Shown piece by piece: positions 22,672-33,949 of a stretch of DNA of 64,000 nucleotides (positions are counted from its first letter, which is position 1; the number at the start of each line of letters is the position of its first letter). The stretch is from Micropterus salmoides. Taxonomy: Eukaryota > Chordata > Actinopteri > Centrarchiformes > Centrarchidae. Below the pieces are notes generated by a model, which ran no database searches, was not told where the DNA came from, and was given only the letters and a program-made list of their open reading frames with translations. The stretch lies in NCBI RefSeq assembly GCF_014851395.1, contig NW_024044348.1:24057890-24121889 (forward strand), written 5' to 3'. A program made the translations under genes and the position numbers.

Positions 22672-23237
22672 CGCAGCCCAGAGGCGGGGGGGGTGGTAGT
22701 GGGCCCCCCTACTCGAAACCTCAGGACCTCTTTCCCCGGCCTGCCGAGACTGAATGATGGTCCTCAGATCCGTCTTCTCGGGGGGCTGTGGGCGAGAGCG
22801 CCGCCTCGCGTCCCAGGTTTCTTGAGGGGGACCACTGGAAGCAACGCTTCACTTCTGGCTCTGGCGGTAGGAGCTAGACGAGGGCTGAGCTCGTCTCTCT
22901 TCAGCCGTCGCCTTCCTGAACCCAGGCCGGCGGGGGAGATACTGCTCAAACGCAGTGTGTGTGCAGGCTTGCACCAGCTCGACCCGCCACCATATAAGCC
23001 TTGCCCACCAGAGCGGATGTCGCCCGACATGGCTTGGTGGGCAGCGTCGGCGTCTTGAGGGATGACGCTAGGGTGGGAGAAAGGTAGCTCGCTAATGCCC
23101 ACTCAACCCGAGGCATCGCTCCGAATCTGTAATCTCTGTCACATTGCTGTAATCCAGCAGAGGGGAAGTAGTCAGCCGTGCAGAGAAGGGTTTATTCCAT
23201 GATTTACACAACTCACTGTGCAAATCAGGAAAGAATG

Positions 23238-23913
23238 TCAAGGACCGGCGTGGGGGCGGCGCGCGGTGCTGCAGAAAACGCTGCAGAAAATGCAGTTTAC
23301 TGCCGGCCCGCGACTCCTGCACCACTTGTGGCCAATATTCAACTTGGCCACAGCCCCCATCACCACCTCCAATAGTTCATCATAGCTGGCCGCAGACTGA
23401 TGACGTCGGCCCGGCTCCTGGAATTCATCCTCCATGATGCTAAACATGTCTAACTCCTCAGAATCAGACTGTGCGAGCCTCTCCGGACTCATACCTCGGG
23501 CGGGAGAAGCTGAGAAATGAGCTCCCGAACGGGGAAGAGGGGAGGCGGAGTCAGCAGATGAGGATCGGGAAAAGGCCTCAGCTGTCCCGATGCCACCGCG
23601 ACGCCTCAGTGACCGCGGGGCCTGAGCCACATGGAGAGCGCATCCGCCCGTCTTCCGAAAAGAGAGCCGCATGAGACTTCAGCACCCTCAGGGACAGGGC
23701 CTCGCAATGGCCGCAGGCAGCCCCCTCGAGAGCTGTCTGGGTGTGCGACATCCCCAGACAGAAAAAACACATCTCATGAGTATCCCCAGCCGTGATGTAG
23801 TGTGGGCATGGAAAAACACATTGTCGGAACTGATTACCAGACATGGTCTCTTCTGCTTCGTAAGGACTTCCAGGTAAGGCAACAATTTCCATGGTAGTGG
23901 AGCTTTCAAACAT
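23238..23913 (-). pseudogene. DIRS gag-like ORF, frameshifted
   Basis: The first open frame starts MFESSTTMEIVALPG at 23913. It carries a cysteine/histidine-rich segment (CPHYITAGDTHEMCFFCLG, then CGHCEAL), which I associate with the N-terminal gag-like protein of fish DIRS elements. Around 23585-23640 the meaningful frame switches to one reading SADSASPLPRSGAHF, then SEELDMFSIMEDEF and ELLEVVMGAVAKLNI, until 23238. A frameshift therefore breaks the protein. Gag-like proteins package the element RNA; nothing here shows current function. Plus-strand open frames over the same bases are shadows. The stretch 22672-23237 also looks gag-derived (open frame 23102-22764, arginine/serine/proline-rich) but I recognise no motif in it. 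Confidence 0.7.
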
Positions 23914-23966
23914 ACTCAGAGTGCCTGCTGGATAGAAAAAAAGCTGATGTGTCCTGTGTGCCGGCG

Positions 23967-23979
23967 TGCTTATATACGC
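23967..23979 (-). promoter_or_regulatory. TATA box of the DIRS element
   Basis: Minus strand GCGTATATAAGC, about 55-65 bases before the gag-like ATG at 23913. Position and sequence fit an RNA polymerase II promoter in the element leader; activity is not shown. Confidence 0.5.
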
Positions 23980-23989
23980 CTTCAGTTAC

Positions 23990-24115
23990 GCCGTCACACG
24001 CTACCGTTCTAGCAACACCAATAGGATTTGATTCATGATTCAGCCCTGCCACGCCCAGAGGCGTTCCCATAGTGTCGTCACCGACGCAGTTCGAGTTCCC
24101 TCGAAGGGGAACTGG
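23990..24115 (-). repeat. DIRS 5' terminal repeat
   Basis: Minus strand: AGTTCCCCTTCGAGGGAACT, a near-palindrome, then CGAACTGCGTCGGTGACGAC, ACTATGGGAACGCCTCTGGG. I recognise the TATGGGAACGCC segment from termini of fish DIRS elements. The matching 3' end is absent because the element is truncated. Confidence 0.65.
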
Positions 24116-24179
24116 AGAGGATCATGCGTGTGTACCGTAGGCCTATGTGTCCGCAGCTAATCTCGCATACTACTGGACC

Positions 24180-27100
24180 CGTCAGCCTAATATTTTTTGT
24201 GCACATTTGTGACTATATGCCCAAGAACCTGGCATAGTTGCGGTGATTAAAAATTTTTGAAAAACATTTAATTGACTGAGCCTATCTTTAAGCTTGAACT
24301 TTTGTCTTTTGGGCAGTATTCGGCATTTTACGATATGCGTTATGACATAGCAAAACGCATTTTGGCAATCGGCTAGGCTAAAAACAAGCCTTACATAGTC
24401 TGTGGCAGACCACATTTTGGCCTTTGTTGTGGCTCAAAAATTGACATCCACAGAAAAGTTTGGTCTCATCTTGAACTGGAGCATCTGCAAATTTATTCTA
24501 CACCCGATTTGTTATGATCCACTAAAGTTAGGCACAATATGAGATTAATAAATCCCTGTATCAAAGGAGTGGACGTAGCCACCATGACATCACCGATTGG
24601 TTTCTGGACTACCGCCACCTTGAATTTTTGGAACCAGAAGTGACCATATTTAGAGGGTGGAGCTGGCGGTAGCAAATTGGTATACCTTTGTCCTGACTGA
24701 CATGTCGTCCTGATAGCAACTTGTCAAAAAACAAGGTAGCCACAACAAAATGTTGTAAAAAAGTTGATACAGTTCGTCTTTATAAATAGACTATTAAAGA
24801 TTTTGCATATATATATGAGAAACCTTACAATAAACTACAAAAAACCTGTCCTCTGTTCTTATGCTTATGTGCTGGACACACAGCCTGCCCTGCACTCCCT
24901 GTTCCCCACCCATGTGCCCCTCACTTTCCTTGCCTGGGAAGGTTTAAATTAGTCAATTGTTGTATTTAGTAGCATAATGATTTTGATCACTTAATACTGA
25001 ATGACTGCTTTGTTTTTTGACTTTTTGTTTAATCATTTGCAAGTTGAGGTCATTTGGGGTCATTTCACAAAATTATAAGGGAGCATTATAATTCTGGACC
25101 AAACACAATACAAAACATATGCGTGTTAGGAACTGATGGTGCTCTCCATGAGCACACAGTCTGAGGACAATGCAGGCTTCTCACTATCTTATTAAAGCTG
25201 ATTTTCTGGGAATAAAATGTTCCAAACACAGACATACAACATACAAAATTATCGTATCACTGTAAAAAGGTACACTCTTCGATACAAATACAAAACATTG
25301 TCTCTTTTGGAATCAAACGCTTGTTGCTGGGGTGGAACCCTATACATGCACTGCCTGTCTTGAAAGTTAATTTAGAATTATGTATCCAAATCCTAAAACT
25401 ATACTGACCTTTTCATTTACCCAATTTGGGATGGTCAGTTCCCCTGCACTGCACCCCTGTTGCTGTAACTTCCACTGTGAGGATGTCATGTGCACACATG
25501 TGTGTATATGCCATGTGCCTCCTTCCATTCATGGGTTAGCAAGAAAAGCTCAACTATACAGAAAGAGTTGCAGTCTATGTGCTGGTGGGGAAGTGCTTTT
25601 TCCACTTGCACCAGCCATCATCAATGGGTCAATGTTCTACTTGTGCGTGCTTTTTTGTTTCCCTGTGTATGTCTTTGTGTGTGTGTGCACATCTACTGCA
25701 AGTGTCTGATGATGCTCCTCTGTTGTGTTTGTCCTGTCCGGCCCATCACAGCCTTAGGGCAGGTCGATGTGTTGCTATGGCAACTCCAGGCCAGGACATT
25801 ACAATATGGCAGAAAGGTGATGAGAGCAAGGCTAAGAACTGACAGTAACATGCAAAATGGGATAAAGGGAGAGAAGAATGGAAAAGTGGAAGGACAGAGA
25901 AAGAGTTAAAGAGGGGAAGGACATGTTGTGTTAAGACGGAAAGAACAAATGAAGGATGAAGGAAGTAAAAAATGTGAGCCAGAAGGAATGAGGATGTTGG
26001 GGAGACAGGAAGGGGTGGATGAGAGAGGTGTTGATAAAGGCTTTTGTTAAATTATTAATAAATTATTATCAGTGTCTTGCAGAAACCTTGTACATAGACA
26101 ATTGTATCCTATTTTCTGTTTGATCCTTTGCAGAGTCCTGCACCATTAGTTTCTGTCTCTCTATTATTGTCGCACAAACACAACAAGATAATTCTATAGC
26201 AGGACACTACAGTAAATAATAACCCCACACTACACATATAACAACAGCCTTTGTAGAGAGTTTGCCCAAACAGATGTGTCAACAAAGATCAACCCTAAGA
26301 CACTTTCCTGCTCTCAGAATGCAAACTCTTTACACTCACTAAATCTAGGCATAGTCTGTCATTCTGAGTTATTGTTGAGTTAGAACTGTGTCTACATTGA
26401 AATCTTCATGTCTCCATCTGTCCATGTGTGATATCAGCGGTCAGGCCTAAAGCAGCTACTGCTGAAAAAGTTAAACATCATAAGCACGGTCCCCTGCACT
26501 ACCTCTGCAATGCTCTCTCCCACAGTATAAATATATAGTGACGCATATTAGCTAACCATCCACTAAAAATAGCAAAGCAAACAGCTCCTTGCATCTGTTG
26601 TTAAGGATGCACTAAAGCATTTGCTACTGCATAAAAGCCAACCACCATGACCTCTTGCTTTCTCGCTGTGGTGTACTGTAAATGCAGTGCACCATAGACA
26701 GAGACACTGTAATTAAATTCCACATAGAAAAATCAACAAAATTAAATGATATTCAATTGAGAATCATCATAATTACTAGACTCATAGTAATGGTTTCTTG
26801 CATTTCCGAGACAGTAAAAACAAACTATGTTTTGAGCGAAAATAAAAAATTTATTGAATTTTTTATTTAGTTATAATAATTAGGTGAAATTTGTACATGC
26901 ATTTATTCCCACCGATCAAAATTTCAAGTGGGCGATGGTGTTTCTAAGCTGTCATTCATTGAAAACATGTGAAATGAGAGTGGGAAATGACCTCTAGTTA
27001 CCTGACACTAACAAAACAACTAGAGTGAACTATATCTGTATCCACAGCATGTAACTTGCCACAAGCCAAAGTTGGAACAGATGTTTTTTCAAATCTAGCT

Positions 27101-29870
27101 CCTCATACCTGGCAAAAATTACTAATTTCTTGTTTGGTTTCCAGGGGGCTGTAAAGTTAAAACCAAGCGGAACCAGAACAAATGTCAGACCGTGTGAACA
27201 TATTGCCAAACAGGGATTTGGCCAGATGTTAGCATTTGAAATTTGTCTGGGAAAATTCATCTTTCAGAGTGATTAAAACTTTGGCAGACTCGTTAACTTT
27301 TTTAAATGAAAAGATTTTTGGAATCTATTTCAGCTTAGCTCAAAATGTAGATTGGTGCAAAAAAAAGTCATGTTCTGCATCCTCAAAATACATTTTCTGT
27401 CACGAGTCACTAATTCTTGCACCAAAGGCTTGGTCAGTATACACTCAACTTGCTAGTATAAATGCTGCAAAAATATGTAGAAATCATAATTTTACCTGCC
27501 CGCCATGCACCATTTTGAGTCTGAACAAATCTCTCCCCATCCACATCTATGCTGGGACCCTGAGTTCACACTGAAAGCATCTCTCAATGGGTGCAATCCA
27601 TAATCCATTAACACCTCTACTCAGCTCCCATGGTGTGTACATGTATTAACAAATAGCAATCGTCATAGTCCTTTAATCTGTGATTCTTGATGTAGAGTTG
27701 TTGCTGTTGGAATGATGCCAAAGCCCCTGAGCTAAATGGACTCCCCAGCACCGCCAGTGCTCCCATGGTGTAAATGTATTAACAGCTTCACTGACATATA
27801 GTACATAATAACTCTAACCAACCAAACACTAGGGGCTCCTGGCCAACTGTGGCCAAGGGCCAAATATGCACATAGGCCCCTCACCACCTGCTGTGCTCCC
27901 CTTGTTTTAATGTGTCAACAGTTAACGCTGCACTTCCAATAGGAGTAACTCATTAATCAAAGACACTAAATGGGTATTTCACCTTCTGAATACACCTTTG
28001 CTTGAACCAATTGAGCACTCTAAATTGATTTTCAGTATTGTGTTTTAGGATATGTGTAAGAAGAGCATTGATTTTCAGGGAAATGCCCATTCCAGGAGAG
28101 TTACCAAAATGCTGGCTGTCCGCTGAAGCAGTTTGCTTTAACATGGAGATAAATTACTCAAGAACAGCTTTCGAGTTTTATCCTGTATATAATTAATTTT
28201 AAAGGACCCTATTTCTACTACGTTAAATGGGCTATAATGTGTACTATGACATTTTTACTGAAAACTGCACGTTACAAACAGCAGTAAAATTTCATTTTGT
28301 GACATAAAATAATACCTATGCTAGTATACTAGTATAACATTAGTAACTTGGAGTACACCAGTAATGTGTTCGTGGTATATATTAGCACATCTAGTCGTGT
28401 TCCCAATACTTCTTACCCAATCAGCCTGCTGTTGGTCAGAAAAATCAGTACTACTTTGGCTCTGGCATTGACCAAACTTTCTAGCTTACACAATCACACT
28501 TACAACCAACAGATGACTATGAAGAAGCAAAAATAAACACTGTGTGGTTACAGCTCGTTTGGTTCATTTCAAAGCCGCATGCTGAGCTGTATGTGTTAAT
28601 GACACTGTATCACTGATCAGAGCCTTCATTCCTGCATTTATTGCTTTGGGACAGAGAGCTGTTTTATTAGCTCAAATAGTGACCGAGCTGTCCAAGATAA
28701 TGAGAACCAAATATCTGAATTCTGCATGAAAATTCTGGATGTTGTATTTTCTTTTTAAGAAATGATTAAGAAGTGATATTTCTAGCATTAACCCTCACCA
28801 ATCACCAGTGAAGGAGGGCAGTCAGAGTACTGACTTCACTTTGTTCTACAACATAAGAGAATACCATAGACTAAACCACAGCCTAATGAACCAGGGCTTG
28901 TAGAACCACAAGTTACGTAGTAAACAACACCAATGGATTAGAACCCAGGTGTATAGAGATAATACCACTGAAATAGCTAAAGCATATTCTATGTACATAC
29001 TGTTCTGAAGCCTGTAGTCGTAGGTTGAGATCTAAACTACATGGAACTGGAAAAAACTCAAGCCCTTAAAAGTTTTCTGTTCTGCTATCACAGAAGAAAC
29101 ATGTTAAAACGTATTAAGACCGCCTTTCCAATGTTCAGTTGGTGCAAATATATTAGCAGGGCAAGTGACATTTCCAGCAGCACTTCTAATCAATCACCTG
29201 CAAAACAGAGTAATCACTGTAGCACCTACACTCTATTAAACACCAGCTCTCCTCAGCCTTTCCAGCTTGCTTATGGTAGCAAGAAATATTGGTTGCTAAT
29301 ATACAACATCCCAATTCTATGATCTCCAATTTAAAGACCACCAGCCACAGAATTACCAGGATTTTACCAGCAGACGTGAAGAACAAACTCAGGCCTACTG
29401 TAATGTAGACAAATGTTTACTTGTATAATGTATTGCTCTGTTTCAGGTCCTGCTTCCAGCTAGTTATTTTATGAATATATGATTATTAAACCACAGTGAT
29501 TGAGTCACACTACCTTGGCAGCATTAATGGATTTTTTGATTACTTGTGGGCAGTAGAACGTGCTGTAAACACAATTGACATATCATCACCTCTTAAAGTT
29601 GATATAGCTAAGAAGTTAGCAAACAGTTAAACCTATTTAGACACCCAGCCGACAAAGAGAAACATTAGTATTCATTCAGAGATGTTTCTCTTGAGACATG
29701 AAGCATTTCAAAAGGGTCCAACTGCAGCACCTCAGACCCCTCTCATCAAGCTCCTCAGACCTCCTTCTTCAGGCCCCTCTCATGCAGGTATTATCGCCCC
29801 CGCTGGCCAGAGGATGTAACATAAATAAATCATTCATTCATTAATATCTGAAGATAGTAAATAGATATTG
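24180..29870. other. csmd1 upstream intron, few features
   Basis: AT-rich sequence with no supported gene. 24590-24700 (ACCGCCACCTTGAATTTTTG, then AACCAGAAGTGACCATATTT) resembles an interspersed fish repeat. 25860-26030 is purine-rich. The open frames at 25380-25909 and 27236-27574 show no domain or splice-flanked CUB/Sushi pattern. Confidence 0.5.
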
Positions 29871-29871
29871 T

Positions 29872-30128
29872 CAGCAGCTGTGGCTCAGGAGATGCCTGTT
29901 AATCAAAAGATCGCCGGTTCAATCCCCGGCTCCTCCAGGCTGCACGTCGCAGTGTCCTTGGGCAAGATACTGAACCCTGAATTGCCTCTGGTGGCTGTTC
30001 CACCAGTGTATGAATGTGTGTGAATGTTAGTTTCTGTTTGAGCACTTAGGCTCAGTGATGTAGTGTAAAAGCGCTTTGAGTGGTCGCAAAGACTAGAAAG
30101 GCGCTATACAGAGCATTTACATTTACAA
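29872..30128 (+). repeat. tRNA-derived SINE
   Basis: Head: CTGTGGCTCAGGAGATGCC (A-box-like TGGCTCAGGAG) and, about 35 bases on, CCGGTTCAATCCCCGG, a full B box (GGTTCAATCCC) with its pairing arms. Body: GTGTCCTTGGGCAAGATACT, GAATTGCCTC, then the tail motif AAAGCGCTTTGAGTGGTCGC and GGCGCTATACAGAG. I recognise this head-body-tail combination as a common teleost SINE or SINE-like repeat. It is in sense opposite to csmd1. Confidence 0.8.
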
Positions 30129-33100
30129 GATGATAGAGCAATGCATGCACATTCAGTGACCAGATTGTCTGTTGTTATTTAGCATAACTAAATAACAACA
30201 GACATATTAGCTTGCTAACTTGTTGGAAAGCTAGACGCTGGCGGCTAATGAGCTGTAAGCAAGCTAAACTGCAAGCTAATGTTAGCTAACTGGCTAACCT
30301 CTGGGAAATTTCTCAACAGGCAGTGCAGAAGTGCCCTTGTCTACAAAAGTTGGTACAAACTTTTAAATTGGACTTTGTCTAATAAGAGTGAAGATTCAGC
30401 AAATGGATTGCATATTTCTCGACTCAAATTTGTTCAGAAACAGATTTTGGTGGACTGCTGAAAAAAGTGAAAGCTTTATGTAGCCTTCTTCATATAATGG
30501 AATGACATTAAGTCCAATATACACTCACTGTTTTTTGGGCTCTTTAGCTGCAAAAACTCCTCTGTGTTCACTAGCTAGTACTTAACTTTGTCAGTCTGCA
30601 TTTTGGTGCTGGGCAGATAGTGTTAGGCAGATAATTGAAGCTTGAGGGATTTGTGCTTGAGGCTTTTAAAACTTGCTCTTGCACTTCAATCCTCCTCCCC
30701 TCTCTCGAGAAGGCCACTGCCACTTCAATCCTGTTCTCTCTTGCTCCGTGATCTTCCACCACTCATGAGCTGAAGTGTATTTCCCCTATTCAGTAACGGA
30801 AGTTTCCTCCAATGGCCTGTTGATCAACTCCTCTGTTCAGGAGAATTGAGGATTGGAAGTTGACCAAGATGTGGACCAAAGACGTCAAGAGAAACCCACA
30901 GGCCAACATGGCCAAGATCTTTCCGCGAGATGCTGTGTCAGTAACATTTATTTTGCAGTTCACCTGCTTTGTGATACCCTTGAGATTAATTTGTATCTCT
31001 TTTCCTTTTGGAGCAGCAAACCATCTTTATAGGGCATAGATACTGTAAAATGAATTGATGGATGGATGGATTAGAGTTATCGTTAGTCAACAGTTGCCAG
31101 CCTCAAATGAGGTTAGCATCGAGATTAAACACAAACTAAGCCAAACTCTTTAAAATCTGTTGCCTTGACTTGTTAATTAAAATGAATGTTCTACATTTTT
31201 AGAATTCAGTCTAGCAGGTGCATTTGGGAGACGCACCACCACAGTAGTGCACACTTCTGACCACGCCCAGCCACAATGTGGAAAAAACTTTTAACCAGAG
31301 GCAGGGCAAGGGTTTCTTTTCAGCTTGGTATTAAGTAACTCTTTAAGGGGGTTCAATGAATGGGAATTATTAAGATTATAAACACAACATCTTTTAATTT
31401 TAAACACTATCATCAACTTTAATAAGATTACCTGAAAAAATCCCAGAATTTCCAAATCTCATCATTTTGCCTCCACATTTTCTTTTTAATTATTATTATT
31501 ATTTTTTTTACCGGTTATGAGTAATACAATCAATTGGAAGGATATAAACGGCTAAGCAGGAACTACACATATCTCACTAAAGCCTTAGAGCTTCTACTGC
31601 AACTAACCAAATGATGATAGCAGTTGAAAATATCTTTCCAAAAAGTTTTAAGAAGCAATATTTTTGCCAAGAGTTCTTTAAGTGGCATGTGCAACAATAA
31701 TGACACAATGACAGTTTCGGGAAATGTACTCCGGGCCATTGGTTGCTATGGAAACAGTGACCTAGCCTGAGGCTACAGAGTGCTGCAGGGGACAAATAGA
31801 AGAAACAGTCAACCTCTGTATAACACAGCACAGAACACTTCCACAATTATTTGCTCTTAAAAGGAAGATCTGCACTAAAGTATGCAAATCTTTCGATGTG
31901 GGACAGTTCAGCCTATATTTGTAAATAAGTGCAACTAACTTCCAATATGTTAATCTGGAGTCCCAATTCTTTAATATATTACACATAAGAGAGACAGTCT
32001 GTATTCTGGAGATCCAAAACATTTGGATTTCAATATACTGTAGTGCTCTGTTTCTAAAGCCCTGCAACATCAATAACGGCTAATGGCTTTATTTTTAGTT
32101 TATGTTAACTAATGGCTTTACTGTTTTGTTTTTCCTTCACATTAATGACATGTTTTCATTTTCAAACTAAATGACCAAACTGTTCATAAAAAGTTGATAG
32201 TGTGACACCCCACAGCTTCATTGTGGAGTTGCAAAAGGCTAGCATACTTTGTTAATATTTGAAGTCAAGGTAAAATGACTATTTTCACTTACAAAATTGA
32301 AATAAATGTTCTCTTTCTGTGTGAAACTTCAAATTCAATTTTCATTATAATAAGTAAAGTAATAAGTAAGTAAAATAATTCATATGGCCAACTCCTGACC
32401 ACTGTGTTGAGGTTAATATGAAAGCAACCAGTGAAGCAGCAGTTTAATTGTGCTAGTCTCTGAGAAATGCATTACTGAAATGAAATAGTACTTCAGACAA
32501 ATTACTTGAAAAAAAATACAAAGTCAGCAAACAAAATGTCAGTCCACCTGTCTTTCTTTCTGCTTTTTTATATTTAATAAACTTTACTTAAGACTCCCTA
32601 AGCCCTCCACAATAACTGCCGAAGGGCCCCACACCTCACCATGAGTGACAGTCTTGTGGAGAAAGGGGCAGCAGATAAAACAACATCTCACTGAGCCAGA
32701 AAACCTCAAAACCTATTCCCAGTCTTCCTCATCACTTCCCCTTCGCTGCTCCTCCTCCTTATTGTCCTTCCTCTCCAAAGAGCCTTCCTATAGCAAGACA
32801 GGTCTGCGGTAAGGCTGTGGTGTGTACAAGTGGACAAAACCATTTGCAAATAACAACACATCATCAATACTCATATGCACATTTGAGCCCACTTAGCATG
32901 AACAATATAATATGTGCTCGTGCTCTTGCAATTGCTAATTCTGCGTGTGGGGATACAAGATTGGCACACGCTTGTCTGTAAGTGTACGTCACATACTGTA
33001 TGTAGTGTTGCCTATGGGACTGCTTGAGTGTTTTTCTTTGACACATGTAATGTGTGTTAAGTACTGTAGCTGAAACCACTGGCTTTTTCACCCAGTCAGC

Positions 33101-33353
33101 TAGCAGCAAAATTTAAATTGATAATTAAGTTAATAGGTCACAGTTCAGACATGAAAGAAAACAGAATTAAGCAGATGAGAAAAATGTTTACAATACTAAT
33201 ATATGACATGCTGTACATATCAAATATTAATGAATGGTAAGAATAGGACAGAACTGAAGAGAATACAAATTAATACAATGTGTTCATTGCTCAAATGTTT
33301 AAATGGACATTAATCATTGCTGTCCCTGTTGCACCTCTCTCTCTTTCTCTATA

Positions 33354-33356
<3 letters not shown>
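30129..33356. other. csmd1 upstream intron, nothing recognised
   Basis: AT-rich with no named element or supported gene. Short open frames (31577-32073, 32864-33109) have no recognisable domain. Confidence 0.5.

Positions 33357-33425
<69 letters not shown>
33357..33425 (+). repeat. (CA)n microsatellite, left arm of opposed pair
   Basis: About 69 bases of uninterrupted AC, 86 bases before a (GT)n run that is its complement. Confidence 0.97.
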
Positions 33426-33426
<1 letters not shown>

Positions 33427-33507
33427 GGTCTGATGCATCTTCATTTAGTCCTGCTGTCCTCTGGGCACATTTACATCTGTCAACTCACTATACAAAATGG
33501 ATGGATG

Positions 33508-33511
<4 letters not shown>

Positions 33512-33565
<54 letters not shown>

Positions 33566-33567
33566 CG
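33512..33567 (+). repeat. (GT)n(GC)n microsatellite, right arm of opposed pair
   Basis: (GT)n to 33556 followed by GCGCGCGCGCG to 33567. The GC alternation adds a Z-DNA-prone end. Confidence 0.97.
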
Positions 33568-33747
33568 AATGTCTTTCTTCATGCTGCATGTATGTGTGAA
33601 TCCATCCGTCTTCCCGCATGTATGTGTGTGTATGAGTTGTGTATTTATCGTTGTATTGACAAGTCTGCCTCGATGTCTTCTAGTATGTACATGTGAGCAG
33701 ATGCATATCTGCTTCCATCTCTGTCTTTGTATACATACACTAATGTC

Positions 33748-33751
<4 letters not shown>

Positions 33752-33780
<29 letters not shown>
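33752..33780 (+). repeat. (TG)n microsatellite
   Basis: Dinucleotide run of about 29 bases. Histidine/threonine-rich or valine/cysteine-rich open frames across 33280-33943 are its translations. Confidence 0.95.
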
Positions 33781-33949
33781 CTGCCTGTGCATGTGTACAA
33801 AACAGTCAATTTCCTTGGTAGGTGACAGTTCATGGTCCCCTGGGCAGCACAGAATTGTGGGCAAACTCGATGTCACAACTATTCCCATATATCATCAGAC
33901 TGACACAAACACATACACACATCCAAACACACACACAATATAATGCGTT

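Larger units (their letters stand above)
21060..24115 (-). mobile_element. DIRS-type retrotransposon, internally deleted and truncated
   Basis: A 3.05-kb GC-rich block in AT-rich intron. Read on the minus strand it gives, in order: terminal sequence with GTTCCCCTTCGAGGGAAC, a TATA-bearing leader, a gag-like frame, a reverse transcriptase piece, RNase H, and the start of a tyrosine recombinase. That order, with the recombinase overlapping RNase H and no integrase, protease or LTR, defines DIRS-like YR retrotransposons, which insert by recombination through circular DNA. At least two deletions remove much of the reverse transcriptase, frames shift at several points, and the element stops at about 21060 before the recombinase catalytic half. 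It is dead. The base composition sets sharp borders: AT-rich sequence resumes below 21060 and above about 24180. Confidence 0.88.

Noticed and set aside
21065..23877. Plus-strand open frames of 60-215 codons over the GC-rich block
   Set aside because: They are antisense shadows of the minus-strand DIRS reading frames.
33280..33943. Several long open frames on both strands, histidine/threonine-rich or cysteine/valine-rich
   Set aside because: They are translations of (CA)n and (GT)n microsatellites, as are those at 39.0-39.4, 42.0-42.3 and 59.3-59.8 kb.
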